In this document: in pieces, positions 1 to 9,775 of the stretch
Layout: each line of letters opens with the position of its first letter
Numbering within the stretch: the stretch's first letter is position 1
From: an uncultured Cellvibrio sp.
GTDB taxonomy: Bacteria; Pseudomonadota; Gammaproteobacteria; Pseudomonadales; Cellvibrionaceae
Direction: 5' to 3'
Assembly (NCBI GenBank): GCA_946481095.1
Contig: CAMLML010000043.1
Span: 1-36,062, forward strand
Length of the DNA stretch: 36,062 bases
Notes under the pieces: generated by a model
The model's database searches: none
The model's input: the letters and a program-made list of their open reading frames with translations, nothing else
Told to the model about the DNA's origin: nothing
Translations under genes and position numbers: made by a program

Positions 1-1275
<1,275 letters not shown>

Positions 1276-1282
1276 TCAGCGT

Positions 1283-1311
1283 TGTATAACGCCTGGATGT
1301 GAGATAAACAA
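1283..1311 (-). promoter_or_regulatory. Candidate sigma-70 promoter of pyrG
   Basis: On the minus strand a TTGTTT hexamer (1306-1311) is followed after exactly 17 bases by TATACA (1283-1288), about 30 bases before the pyrG ATG. The -10 hexamer sits inside a small GCGTT-GTAT-AACGC inverted repeat (1279-1292), which could be an operator or chance. Prediction from spacing and consensus only. Confidence 0.45.
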
Positions 1312-1432
1312 CTCAATGAAGATCAACCTGTTGGAAAGTGATCAATATAACACCGAGGGTTTTCTCGTTGGGACGGGGCGTCAGGTTAACAGATAAGGTC
1401 TTCATCCTCAACGAAAAATCCAGCCAATTTCC

Positions 1433-1891
1433 CTAATCGACCGAGGTCAGAACACGTCGGATTTGTTCGAGAGTAAAACCTCTCGACTGAAGAAATCTAA
1501 GTTGTTTGGCCTTTTCGCGTGGATCACTGGCGATCTCACCAGAGAATCGTCGCTCGATTAAATGCGTCAAAGCTTGCTGCCATTGATCGCTATCTGTATT
1601 CACATAAGCATCGATTAACTGTGGTGAAATACCTTTTTGCATGAGCTCAAATTTGACTTTTATACTGCCCTTTCCCTGATTCAATCGCATTTGGGTAAAT
1701 GCTTCAGCAAAACGCTCATCTGACTGCAGACCATCATTGATCAATCCTTGAATCACCTGCTCTATCAAATTGTGATCAGAGGATTTCTGCGAAAGCTTCT
1801 GGCGAAGCTCTTCTGCTGAATATTCCCGTCTGGCCAATAAATTCATAGCGGCCAGACGAAGTTGAGTAAAGCTTAAGCTGTTCAATAACAA
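1433..1891 (-). CDS. recX: RecX, regulator of RecA
   Basis: RecX binds RecA filaments and restrains recombinase and coprotease activity. The 152-residue product has the usual size and the charged, helical RecX pattern of three-helix repeats. Recognisable blocks are LLARREYSAEELRQKL near the N-terminus, VIQGLINDGLQSDERFAEAF, and KAKQLRFLQSRGFTLEQIRRVL at the end. The likely start is TTG at 1891, directly after the stop codon of the upstream lipoprotein gene. An ATG at MNLLARRE would remove part of the first helix and is less likely. No Shine-Dalgarno sequence stands out, so translational coupling to the upstream gene is probable. Unusually, recX is separated from recA by a lipoprotein gene, although all three share strand and order. 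Confidence 0.93.
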   Translation of the reverse strand: MLLNSLSFTQLRLAAMNLLARREYSAEELRQKLSQKSSDHNLIEQVIQGLINDGLQSDERFAEAFTQMRLNQGKGSIKVKFELMQKGISPQLIDAYVNTDSDQWQQALTHLIERRFSGEIASDPREKAKQLRFLQSRGFTLEQIRRVLTSVD

Positions 1892-2473
1892 TTAATTGAC
1901 CGGTGGAAATTGTGAAAGCACTTCAATCACAGCTTGTGTCAGAACTTCACGCTGTTGGGCAGGATTCATTTTGCGTCCCAGACGTTTTTCTGAAACACCG
2001 CGCCAAATGGGTTTGTCAGTTTTTGCATCCGCAATATCGATAATCAAATTACCCTGATTAAATACTCGGACGCGGTTTGGACCATAAAGATAGGGCGATG
2101 CGTAGGGGTATGGATGACGATAATAGCCCCTGCCATAAACACCAAAACCATAGAGGGAGTCATAACTATTGGGATCAATTTTTTCTTCCACTATGACGTG
2201 GTATGAAACAGTGAAATCAGGTTTTACATCACCCTGAACAGATTGATAGCGCTTGGCCAATTCCGATTCAAGGGCAGCATGAATATGACCAAGAGTGAAA
2301 GGGGAAATCAATAAATCCGCCTTGGTTTCCTGTTTGGATTCCAATACCTTAAAGGTTTTTAATCCGGAAAAATCAAAACCCGCTTTATGATCTGTTTCAA
2401 CACTCGGTTGCTGCGCACAAGCTGCAATCAGCAGAGAAAGTGATATCAATAAAAATTTTTGCAGTAATTTCAT
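1892..2473 (-). CDS. DUF4136-family outer-membrane lipoprotein
   Basis: A 193-residue precursor with a short basic start (MKLLQK), a hydrophobic core and the lipobox LIAAC, giving a lipid-modified Cys near residue 19. The mature part shows the DUF4136 layout: an early FDFSGLKTFKVL segment, FTVSYHVIVEEK, an aromatic stretch rich in Tyr, Gly and Pro (about residues 105-130), then NLIIDIADAKTDKPIWRG and a C-terminal helix ending SQFPP. Many gammaproteobacteria carry such lipoproteins, but their function is unknown; envelope location is inferred from the signal. The gene lies between recA and recX. Its stop abuts the recX start and 106 bases separate it from recA, so it may be partly transcribed from the recA promoter. 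Confidence 0.88.
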   Translation of the reverse strand: MKLLQKFLLISLSLLIAACAQQPSVETDHKAGFDFSGLKTFKVLESKQETKADLLISPFTLGHIHAALESELAKRYQSVQGDVKPDFTVSYHVIVEEKIDPNSYDSLYGFGVYGRGYYRHPYPYASPYLYGPNRVRVFNQGNLIIDIADAKTDKPIWRGVSEKRLGRKMNPAQQREVLTQAVIEVLSQFPPVN

Positions 2474-2532
2474 AAGTGCCTCTTTAAACGCTACAGATGT
2501 TTAACAGCATACTGAGCCGAGACTGATCAAAC

Positions 2533-2564
2533 AACCCTGCAAAAGAATCCTTTTTTACAGGGTT
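2533..2564 (-). terminator. Stem-loop after recA, possible weak terminator or attenuator
   Basis: The arms AACCCTG (2533-2539) and CAGGGTT (2558-2564) are perfectly complementary. Inside them AAAAG-GATT-CTTTT can extend the stem. It lies 16 bases past the recA stop. The transcript downstream is only mildly U-rich (GTTTGATC), so partial read-through into the lipoprotein and recX genes is plausible. A leaky hairpin is known after E. coli recA; the role here is inferred. Confidence 0.45.
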
Positions 2565-2579
2565 ACAAAAAATTACCAA

Positions 2580-3620
2580 TCAAGCATCCACGTCTTCGCC
2601 AGCATCCCCACCAGCGCTTAATGACAATGCCGGACTTGCCAATAATTCATCACGAACCTTTTGCTCCAGTTCCTGAGCAATTGCCGGGTTTTCCTGCAAG
2701 TATTTCATCACATTATTTTTGCCCTGACCTATCTTGTTTCCCTGATAGCTATACCAGGCACCCGCCTTATCAATAAGTCCCAGCTTTACGCCGTAATCAA
2801 TAACTTCACCCATACGGTTAATGCCCGAACCGTAGAGAATTTGGAACTCTGCCTGTTTGAAAGGTGGAGCCACTTTATTTTTGACTACCTTCACACGAGT
2901 TTCTGAACCAATCACTTCCTCACCTTCTTTTACCGCACCAATACGACGTATGTCCAAACGGACTGACGCGTAGAATTTCAATGCATTACCACCGGTAGTG
3001 GTTTCGGGGTTGCCAAACATGACACCGATTTTCATACGTATCTGGTTGATAAAAATGACCAGGCAGTTGGCGTTTTTGATATTGCCTGTAATTTTGCGCA
3101 AGGCCTGAGACATTAAACGTGCTTGCAAACCTACGTGGTGATCGCCCATTTCACCTTCAATTTCAGCGCGCGGAGTCAAAGCAGCCACCGAATCAACAAC
3201 CAGAACATCAACCGCACCGGAACGCACCAACATGTCAGTCACTTCCAAAGCCTGTTCACCTGTGTCCGGCTGGGACACAATCAAGTCTTCAACATTTACA
3301 CCTAACTTGGTGGCATAAATAGGGTCAAGTGCGTGCTCGGCATCAATAAATGCACATGTGCCACCAGCACGCTGTGCTTCCGCAATCACCTGCAGAGTCA
3401 ATGTTGTTTTACCGGAAGATTCTGGCCCATAAATTTCAATAATACGACCTTTAGGCAAGCCGCCAATTCCCAAAGCTACATCCAGACCAAGAGATCCAGT
3501 GGAAATTGCAGGGATAGCGATTTGTTCTTTATCGCCCATGCGCATCACAGTTCCCTTGCCGAATTGACGCTCGATTTGACTTAACGCGGCTTGTAACGCT
3601 TTTTCTTTATTTGCATCCAT
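2580..3620 (-). CDS. recA: RecA recombinase
   Basis: ATP-dependent DNA strand-exchange protein and LexA coprotease. The 346-residue product begins [20 protein letters not shown], a classic proteobacterial RecA start. It has Walker [11 protein letters not shown], a [21 protein letters not shown] block with loop L1, and [20 protein letters not shown] covering loop L2. The tail is short and acidic ([10 protein letters not shown]). An in-frame ATG 15 bases upstream would add MLRCE. The ATG at 3620 is preferred because GAGGTG lies at ideal spacing before it and its product matches the family. A LexA-type box lies about 100 bases upstream. The pncC-recA-recX order is typical of gammaproteobacteria, apart from the lipoprotein gene inserted before recX. 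Confidence 0.98.
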   Translation of the reverse strand: MDANKEKALQAALSQIERQFGKGTVMRMGDKEQIAIPAISTGSLGLDVALGIGGLPKGRIIEIYGPESSGKTTLTLQVIAEAQRAGGTCAFIDAEHALDPIYATKLGVNVEDLIVSQPDTGEQALEVTDMLVRSGAVDVLVVDSVAALTPRAEIEGEMGDHHVGLQARLMSQALRKITGNIKNANCLVIFINQIRMKIGVMFGNPETTTGGNALKFYASVRLDIRRIGAVKEGEEVIGSETRVKVVKNKVAPPFKQAEFQILYGSGINRMGEVIDYGVKLGLIDKAGAWYSYQGNKIGQGKNNVMKYLQENPAIAQELEQKVRDELLASPALSLSAGGDAGEDVDA

Positions 3621-3719
3621 TTCACACCTCAACATGATTAATAAATAAATGAACTTGAATTATTGTCTGCTGGCCATAACAGGCTGTTTGCAACAGTGAT
3701 TGGAAGCATACACAGATAA

Positions 3720-3739
3720 TACTGTATGTGCAACCAGCA
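3720..3739 (-). promoter_or_regulatory. LexA (SOS) box of recA
   Basis: The plus-strand sequence is tactgtatgtgcaaccagca. It fits the gammaproteobacterial LexA pattern CTGT-N8-ACAG with one core mismatch (CCAG) and resembles the E. coli recA box. On the minus strand it is followed directly by TATTAT (3717-3722), a good -10 hexamer, so LexA would cover the promoter as in E. coli. The -35 position is poor (CTAGTG). A second, weaker half (TACTGTATAA on the minus strand, about 3747-3756) lies just upstream. Confidence 0.8.
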
Positions 3740-3747
3740 CTAGTAAT

Positions 3748-4260
3748 TTATACAGTATTTTTTTGATTCGTTCCCAATAAAGCCAAAACCGTCTCCAGCG
3801 CCATGCCCACTGCCTGGGTTTGAATCTGTAATCTATCCCCTTGAAAAACATGATGTTTTGTGGATATTTGTCCCCCTACTGCAAAGGCGAACCAAACACC
3901 GCCAACCGGTTTTTCCGGGCTGCCACCGGATGGCCCGGCAACACCGGTAATGGCAATAGTCACATCAGCAGACGACAGTTCTTTTGCGCCCGATACCATT
4001 TCTTTTGCCGCCAACTCACTTACAGCTCCCTGTTCCGCCAGTGTCTTTTCCGAAACCTGTAACAATTTCTGTTTCGCATGATTGGCGTAAGTGACAAACC
4101 CGTAACCAAACCACCGGGAGGCTCCTGGAATACTGGTGATTGCACTGGCAAGTGCACCGCCAGTACAGGATTCCACTGTGCATAACACCCAGTGTTTCTT
4201 TAATAAAAGTTCACCCAGTTGCTGACTTAAATGTCGATTTTTTTCAGTGGGATCCAACAT
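3748..4260 (-). CDS. pncC: Nicotinamide-nucleotide amidohydrolase PncC (CinA C-terminal domain)
   Basis: Deamidates NMN to nicotinic acid mononucleotide, returning the by-product of NAD-dependent DNA ligase to NAD synthesis. The 170-residue protein is the stand-alone CinA C-terminal domain, the same size as E. coli PncC. It shows the active-site serine motif VESCTGG near residues 29-35, FGYGFVTYANHAK, an AVSELAAKEM helix and the GVAGPSGGSPEKPVGGVWFA loop. The N-terminal molybdopterin-binding-like domain of long CinA proteins is absent. It lies upstream of recA on the same strand; the recA promoter and LexA box sit at its 3' end. It is divergent from the kinase gene, with start codons only about 40 bases apart. 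Confidence 0.93.
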   Translation of the reverse strand: MLDPTEKNRHLSQQLGELLLKKHWVLCTVESCTGGALASAITSIPGASRWFGYGFVTYANHAKQKLLQVSEKTLAEQGAVSELAAKEMVSGAKELSSADVTIAITGVAGPSGGSPEKPVGGVWFAFAVGGQISTKHHVFQGDRLQIQTQAVGMALETVLALLGTNQKNTV

Positions 4261-4297
4261 CTCTATCTATACTCAATTCAAATTCAAGGGATACAGT

Positions 4298-5890
4298 ATG
4301 CAAACAATTCCCGGATATCACATCAAGACCCTGATAGGCACAGGAGGAATGGCCAGCGTTTATCTGGCTGTTCAAAAATCATTGTCACGTCCGGTTGCAA
4401 TAAAAGTATTGGATGCCCAACTTTCACAAGACTCCCAATTACAACAACAATTTGAACAGGAATCTTCGCTGATCGCAAAATTAAATCATCCCAACATTAT
4501 TCAGGTTATTGATCGCGGAACAACAGACCAAGGGCTGCCATTTTTTGTAATGCCTTACGTAAAAAGCATCAGTCTGGATGCAATTGTTGAACGTGATGAT
4601 ATCAATATCAATCGTAAAATCGATATTCTTTTACAGCTCTGTAGCGCATTGGCTTATGCACATCGCAACGGAATTATTCACCGCGATATCAAACCGCAAA
4701 ACGTTCTGGTGGATTACGAAGGTATTGTGCGTCTGGTGGACTTCGGAATTTCCGGTTACTTCACCGCCAATATCAACGATGAATCCACGGACAATCGCGT
4801 AATGGGAACTGAAGAATATATGGCGCCGGAACAACATTCCGGCGTTTCTTACACCAGTCACGCCAGTGATATTTATTCGCTTGGAATTTTAATACACAAA
4901 CTATTGTTTGGTGTTTTACCTTCAGAATGTTCGGGCGGCCTGCAAAATGTGAATATCTATTCAAACGCTACAGAGCAAGCCTATTTAAAAGCGATGATTC
5001 CAATTATCAAACAAAGTATCTCGCCAAATGCTTTTGATCGCCCGTCCAGTGTTGCCGATATTCGACAACAATTATTAGTGATTGCACAGGGCCGGCATTT
5101 ACAATCAAACCGCTGGGGACTGGAATCAGCGCAAGACCGCATTCCCCCCAATTATCAATTGTTGGATGTATTAAAAGAAAATCCTTTTGGTGCAACTTAT
5201 TTGGTGAGCGATCCCAAACATGATCGATTACTGGTGATTAAAAAACAGGGATTGAAACAATTACACAACGCACCGCAATCCATCGCCAAATTAAAATCGG
5301 TTGAGCACCCACATCTTATTCGCGTATTGGGTTCAGGAAAAAACGAAAGGATTTTTATTGTGGTATCAGAATATTTGGCTGGTGGAAGCTTGCAAGACAG
5401 GCTCACCCATGCATTTACCCTGGGACAATGGATGTTAATGGCGCAACAAATTTGTCTGGGTTTAGCCTGTGCTCACGAGCAAGGCATCATTCATGGCAAT
5501 TTACGTCCCAGCAATATTTTATTAGCCGCCGACAATCATATTAAACTCAGCGATTTTGGCTTTCCTGCACATACTTATGGTGACGATAGCCACTGGTATC
5601 ACATCAAAGGCGAAAAACTCTCGGTGAGTGGTGATATTTATGCAGCAGGTGCGATTGTATTTCAACGACTAACCGGAAAAATTCCATCAGCAGCATGGTG
5701 GGGGTTTAAAAATTATTGGGCTTTACGACACTTACCCAAAAAATTTAAAACTATTATTTTGAAAATGATTGATGCCAGTCCAAAAAAGCGCTACACCAAT
5801 GCCAATCAAATTGCAGACGATTTTGCTCAACTTCGCGACAAGGAAAAAACACAAATTCTGGAAAAAGTTATTATTACCAGTGCTTACTAA
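4298..5890 (+). CDS. Tandem Ser/Thr kinase: active Hanks-type domain plus pseudokinase-like domain
   Basis: A 530-residue cytoplasmic protein with no membrane segment. Domain 1 (about residues 7-265) has every catalytic element: glycine loop GTGGMAS (14-20), VAIK lysine K36, E55, HRDIKPQN with D130, DFG at 148-150 and APE at 176-178. Domain 2 (about 285-515) keeps the fold, with VIK lysine K315, LSDFG at 419-421 and SGDIYAAGAIVFQRLTG. However, its catalytic loop reads HGNLRPSN, so the HRD aspartate is Asn401 and the following Lys is Arg, and its glycine loop is degenerate (KENPFGATYLV). Domain 2 is therefore probably a regulatory or ATP-sensing pseudokinase. The start at 4298 is chosen because AAGGGA precedes it; the upstream ATG at 4247 overlaps pncC. 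The substrate is unknown. The next gene is ppk, under its own promoter. Confidence 0.9.
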   Translation: MQTIPGYHIKTLIGTGGMASVYLAVQKSLSRPVAIKVLDAQLSQDSQLQQQFEQESSLIAKLNHPNIIQVIDRGTTDQGLPFFVMPYVKSISLDAIVERDDININRKIDILLQLCSALAYAHRNGIIHRDIKPQNVLVDYEGIVRLVDFGISGYFTANINDESTDNRVMGTEEYMAPEQHSGVSYTSHASDIYSLGILIHKLLFGVLPSECSGGLQNVNIYSNATEQAYLKAMIPIIKQSISPNAFDRPSSVADIRQQLLVIAQGRHLQSNRWGLESAQDRIPPNYQLLDVLKENPFGATYLVSDPKHDRLLVIKKQGLKQLHNAPQSIAKLKSVEHPHLIRVLGSGKNERIFIVVSEYLAGGSLQDRLTHAFTLGQWMLMAQQICLGLACAHEQGIIHGNLRPSNILLAADNHIKLSDFGFPAHTYGDDSHWYHIKGEKLSVSGDIYAAGAIVFQRLTGKIPSAAWWGFKNYWALRHLPKKFKTIILKMIDASPKKRYTNANQIADDFAQLRDKEKTQILEKVIITSAY

Positions 5891-5922
5891 AAACTATTGC
5901 TCATTATGACAAACCTGCATTC

Positions 5923-5956
5923 CTGTAATATTTTTGTCATAAACATAATTTAGGAT
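5923..5956 (+). promoter_or_regulatory. PhoB box and -10 element upstream of ppk
   Basis: CTGTAATATTTTTGTCAT (5923-5940) is two 7-base repeats, CTGTAAT and TTGTCAT, separated by four bases. It agrees with the E. coli Pho box CTGTCATAWAWCTGTCAY at 15 of 18 positions. A TAGGAT hexamer follows exactly ten bases later (5951-5956), the spacing seen at PhoB-activated promoters where the box replaces the -35. An ATGACAAA/TTTGTCAT inverted repeat (5906-5940) overlaps it and could be incidental. PhoB control of ppk is known in other gammaproteobacteria; here it is inferred. Confidence 0.6.
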
Positions 5957-5986
5957 CGGCACTAAAATTATTCAGAGCTTTACTTT

Positions 5987-8041
5987 GTGTCCCCACCCTA
6001 TTTCAACCGCGAATTAAGCTTACTGGAATTTAATCGTCGCGTTCTACATCAAGCTTGTAACCCACAATTACCTCTTATGGAAAGGCTGAGGTTTCTCTGC
6101 ATATTTTCAACCAATCTGGATGAATTTTTTGAAGTGCGTGTGGGTGGTTTGGTAACCCTGCCCGATGGCGCTTCACCTGCGCTTGGTCCCGATGAGTTGA
6201 CACCGGAAAAATCCCTGACAGAAATTTCGATAAGGGCACATCAACTGGTTGATGAACAATACCGCATTCTCAATCAGGATATACTGCCCCTGCTACGCAC
6301 CGAAGGTATCAGCATACTGAAACGCGAAGAATGGACAGACGCACAAAAAGAGCAATTGAAAGAAGTATTTCATCAAGACATATTGCCGCTTCTCAGCCCC
6401 ATAGGATTGGACCCGGCACATCCATTTCCACGCATACTCAACAAAAGTCTCAATTTTATTGTCAAGCTGGACGGTAAAGATGCGTTTGGTCGAAATTCAG
6501 GATGCGCCATAGTTCAGGTGCCTCGCTCATTACCGCGATTAATCGAACTACCCGGCAATTTGGTTGATCATGGGCGAGCTTTTGTATTTCTATCATCCAT
6601 CATCAATTACTTCATGACTGAAATTTTTATTGGCATGACGGTTATTGAAAGTTACCAATTTCGCCTGACACGTAATTCAGATATTTTTCTCGATGAAGAA
6701 GAAACGGATGATCTGTTACGCGCTGTTCAAGGCGAACTGGTGCATAGACAATACGGTGATGAAGTCAGATTGGAAATTACAGATACCTGCCCTGCAGATC
6801 TTGAAGATTTTTTACGCGAACGTTGCGATATCAACAAACAAGGGCTTTACAGGATTAATGGTCCTGTCAACTTAAATCGATTCAGTGATCTATTTGATCT
6901 GGTAAAAGACGCAAAATATTATTTCAAACCTTTTACGCAAAACATGCCGAAATTACCCAGACGGAGTAAATCCTATTTTGAAGTTTTGCAAAAACAGGAT
7001 TTATTATTGCATCATCCTTTTGATTCGTTTCAGGCTGTTGTTGATTTTTTACGTGAAGCAGCGAATGATCCTCAAGTGCTGGCAATTAAACAAACTCTTT
7101 ATCGAACAGGCCTTGATTCACCCATAGTGGAAGCACTTGTCGCCGCAGCCAAAGCGGGCAAAGAGGTTACAGTAATTGTTGAATTGCGCGCGCGATTTGA
7201 TGAAGAACTAAACGTTCAATTGGCTGAACGCTTGCAAAGTTATGGTATTCACGTCATTTATGGCGTTGTAGGATTTAAAACTCACGCCAAAATGATTTTA
7301 ATTGCTCGCCGTGAAACCGAAGGTTTATGTTATTACGTGCATTTAGGTACGGGCAATTATCATCCGCGTACCAGTAAAATTTACACTGACTATAGCCTGC
7401 TCACATGCGATAAAGAAATTGGTGATGATGTCTATCGTGTCTTTTTACAACTGTCGAGTATGGGCAAAGCTTCAAAAATGGATGCTATTCTTTATGCGCC
7501 CTTTACTCTACACAAAGGAATGATTCGTTTAATCAGAGCTGAAAAGGAACATGCTGAATCAGGAAAACCTGCTCGCATAATTGCAAAAATGAATTCTTTG
7601 TATGATGAAGAATTGGTAAATGAACTTTATGCTGCGTCCAAAGCAGGCGTAAAAATAGAATTAATTGTACGGGGTGTTTGTCAATTAAAACCTGGCATAG
7701 AAGGGCTTTCAGAAAATATCAGCGTGCGTTCAATTATAGGACGTTTTTTAGAACACCATCGCGTGTTCTATTTTGAAAATGCGGGAAATTCACAATTGTT
7801 TTGCTCCAGTGCTGACTGGATGGTTCGCAATATGCTTCACCGTGTAGAAATTTGTTTTCCTATTAAAAATAAAAAAATTCGTGAACGCATAATAGAAGAT
7901 TTACATCTTTACCTGAAAGACAATACAGGTTCATGGATATTACAACAGGATGGAAACTATCAACAATTATTACCAGCAGAACAAGAAGCGGCAATTTCAG
8001 TGCAAGATACTTTATTGGAAAGTTTGTGTAATTTAACTTGA
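5987..8041 (+). CDS. ppk: Polyphosphate kinase 1
   Basis: Reversibly transfers the gamma phosphate of ATP to a growing polyphosphate chain, usually at the inner face of the membrane. The 684-residue protein matches PPK1 in length. The N-terminal domain starts YFNRELSLLEFNRRVLHQA and contains FLCIFSTNLDEFFEVRVGG. The phosphorylatable histidine is H433 in FKTHAKM, and H452 lies in YVHLGTGNYHPRTSKIYTDY; they correspond to E. coli H435 and H454. The C-terminal domain holds EHHRVFYFENAG and FCSSADWMVRNMLHRVE. The start is GTG at 5987 with only a weak ribosome site (CAGAG), and the N-terminus agrees with the family. It converges on ppx, the opposing phosphatase, with 13 bases between stops. Confidence 0.97.
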   Translation: MSPPYFNRELSLLEFNRRVLHQACNPQLPLMERLRFLCIFSTNLDEFFEVRVGGLVTLPDGASPALGPDELTPEKSLTEISIRAHQLVDEQYRILNQDILPLLRTEGISILKREEWTDAQKEQLKEVFHQDILPLLSPIGLDPAHPFPRILNKSLNFIVKLDGKDAFGRNSGCAIVQVPRSLPRLIELPGNLVDHGRAFVFLSSIINYFMTEIFIGMTVIESYQFRLTRNSDIFLDEEETDDLLRAVQGELVHRQYGDEVRLEITDTCPADLEDFLRERCDINKQGLYRINGPVNLNRFSDLFDLVKDAKYYFKPFTQNMPKLPRRSKSYFEVLQKQDLLLHHPFDSFQAVVDFLREAANDPQVLAIKQTLYRTGLDSPIVEALVAAAKAGKEVTVIVELRARFDEELNVQLAERLQSYGIHVIYGVVGFKTHAKMILIARRETEGLCYYVHLGTGNYHPRTSKIYTDYSLLTCDKEIGDDVYRVFLQLSSMGKASKMDAILYAPFTLHKGMIRLIRAEKEHAESGKPARIIAKMNSLYDEELVNELYAASKAGVKIELIVRGVCQLKPGIEGLSENISVRSIIGRFLEHHRVFYFENAGNSQLFCSSADWMVRNMLHRVEICFPIKNKKIRERIIEDLHLYLKDNTGSWILQQDGNYQQLLPAEQEAAISVQDTLLESLCNLT

Positions 8042-8054
8042 TCCACAGCCACAG

Positions 8055-9560
8055 CTAATTTGTCTCTATATCGAGTCGATAACCGATTTCCTGTAAATAA
8101 TTGCGCTCGTTTTCCAAATCAGCCAAAGTAAGTGGGTGATTCTCCAACCACTTATGAGATAGTTTCAAGACCAAATGATTATCGTCTACCTGCAATTTAA
8201 TTGCAGGATTTGAATCCCGTAATCGACTGCGATGAAAGATGACCGCTATTCTCAATAAAATTGCAAGATGCACCAGATCAAGATTATGCAAAGGAAAATG
8301 TTTTACAGGGAATCTTTTTCTGTGCGCCAGAACCAGAACTGCAAGTTGTTCCTGCTCTGCGCGAGAACAACCAGCCAAATCAACATGCTGCACTACATAC
8401 GCACCGTGCTTATGATAATCATTGTGGGCAATATCCAAGCCTATTTGATAAAGTCGTGCTGCCCAGCTTAACAACTTGCTTGCATCTCCTTCTGCCAAAT
8501 GCCAAATGCCGGATACTTGTTTCAACAATAGTAACGCTGTTTTTTCTACGGCCAGCGCTTTTTCCTGATTGACATGAAAACGCAAGGCTAATGCATCAAC
8601 ACTGGATTGGCGAATATCATAATTTTCCATTCGCCCCTTCAAATCAAATAACAGCCCTTCTCGCAATGCCCAATCAACTGCGTTTACTTCTTTAAATGCA
8701 AAAGATTGAAACAGTGCATTTAATACTATGGCACCACCCAAAAATACTTTTCGTCTGTCTTCAGACAAATCCAGGTAAGGTGCATGAATATTGCCATTCT
8801 GTAAATAAAATCCAATAATTTTTTCGAGATGTTCCAAGCGTATAGCACCATTACTCCAGGCTTGTTGCCGACAAACTTTTGCAATGGTTTTAATTGTTCC
8901 TGACGCGCCCAATACCTCCTGCCATTCATGCGCAAAAAAATCATCTTTTATGGGCTCAACCTCTTGCAAGCAAGCGACCATGGCCTTGGTCACATTACGC
9001 TGATTGACTTTCCCATCGGCAAAAAAACGTTTGGTAATAGCAACACAACCCATGTTCAAGCTTTCTTTTAACAAAGGTTTCATTCCTTTACCCAAAATCA
9101 CTTCCGTACTGCCGCCGCCTATATCCATCACCAATCGCTTGCCTTTTACAGGTGCTACGCCCTGCGCAACTCCCAAATAAATCAATCTCGCTTCTTCATT
9201 ACCTGAAATAATTTCAACGGGATATCCCAACAAGTTTTGTGCTGCGGCTAAAAAATCCCTGGCATTTTTTAAACTACGCAATGTTTTTGTGCCCACTATA
9301 CGGACATTTTTTGAAGGGTAACCGCGCAAACACTCACCAAATCTTTCAAAACATTGTAGTGCCCTGTCTCTTGCATCTTCTGCAAGGCTTCCATCTTCTT
9401 GCAAACCAAAACCTAACTGGACAGGTTCACGTAATTTGTCCAACAAGCGTATTTGCCCATTTTCCCAATGCGCAATAATCATATGAAAACTGTTTGATCC
9501 CAAATCAATTGCAACAATATGGCTGGATGGTGAGTATTTTAACGCCGATAAATTAAACAT
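8055..9560 (-). CDS. ppx: Exopolyphosphatase (Ppx/GppA family)
   Basis: Releases orthophosphate from the ends of polyphosphate, and may also hydrolyse pppGpp. The 501-residue protein starts with the actin-fold phosphate-binding motif VAIDLGSNSFHMII, followed by VGTKTLRSLKNARDFL, SGNEEARLIYLGVA (with the catalytic glutamate) and a second nucleotide loop VMDIGGGSTEVILGKG. A helical HD-like C-terminal region (about 310-500) supports Ppx over short PPX2-type enzymes. Ppx and GppA cannot be separated with certainty from sequence alone, but the position opposite ppk favours Ppx. The ATG at 9560 gives MFNLSALKYSPSSHIVAIDLG, which has the expected length before the first motif. Confidence 0.94.
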   Translation of the reverse strand: MFNLSALKYSPSSHIVAIDLGSNSFHMIIAHWENGQIRLLDKLREPVQLGFGLQEDGSLAEDARDRALQCFERFGECLRGYPSKNVRIVGTKTLRSLKNARDFLAAAQNLLGYPVEIISGNEEARLIYLGVAQGVAPVKGKRLVMDIGGGSTEVILGKGMKPLLKESLNMGCVAITKRFFADGKVNQRNVTKAMVACLQEVEPIKDDFFAHEWQEVLGASGTIKTIAKVCRQQAWSNGAIRLEHLEKIIGFYLQNGNIHAPYLDLSEDRRKVFLGGAIVLNALFQSFAFKEVNAVDWALREGLLFDLKGRMENYDIRQSSVDALALRFHVNQEKALAVEKTALLLLKQVSGIWHLAEGDASKLLSWAARLYQIGLDIAHNDYHKHGAYVVQHVDLAGCSRAEQEQLAVLVLAHRKRFPVKHFPLHNLDLVHLAILLRIAVIFHRSRLRDSNPAIKLQVDDNHLVLKLSHKWLENHPLTLADLENERNYLQEIGYRLDIETN

Positions 9561-9607
9561 ATTACAATCACATTATGAATAAACTAACTACTGTAGATTT
9601 TAGTTAA

Positions 9608-9625
9608 ACGACAGACAATTGTCAG
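9608..9625 (-). promoter_or_regulatory. Weak PhoB-like box upstream of ppx
   Basis: The minus-strand sequence CTGACAATTGTCTGTCGT has the 7-4-7 arrangement of a Pho box but matches the consensus at only about 13 of 18 positions. A TAAAAT hexamer follows a few bases downstream. A lone perfect CTGTCAT half-site lies on the plus strand at 9649-9655. Listed because the opposing gene ppk has a much better box; by itself this is weak. Confidence 0.25.
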
Positions 9626-9775
9626 AACCAAACGGATAAAAAAATATACTGTCATAACGAGTGTATAGACTGGTGTACTATAAACCAAAATAAAATTTAA
9701 GGAAGTTTGATGATTCCGGATTTAAATAACAATCCAAATTGATGAGGATTATCTGCAAGTGTTGTAAGCCTTGAC

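Noticed and set aside
1382..1432. Possible recX terminator from CAACGAGAAAA and TTTTTCGTTG segments
   Set aside because: The arms are separated by tens of bases with no compact stem or T-tract.
5906..5940. ATGACAAA/TTTGTCAT stem as a terminator of the kinase gene
   Set aside because: The stem is A+T-rich with a 19-base loop and no T-tract; the right arm is better explained as half of a Pho box.
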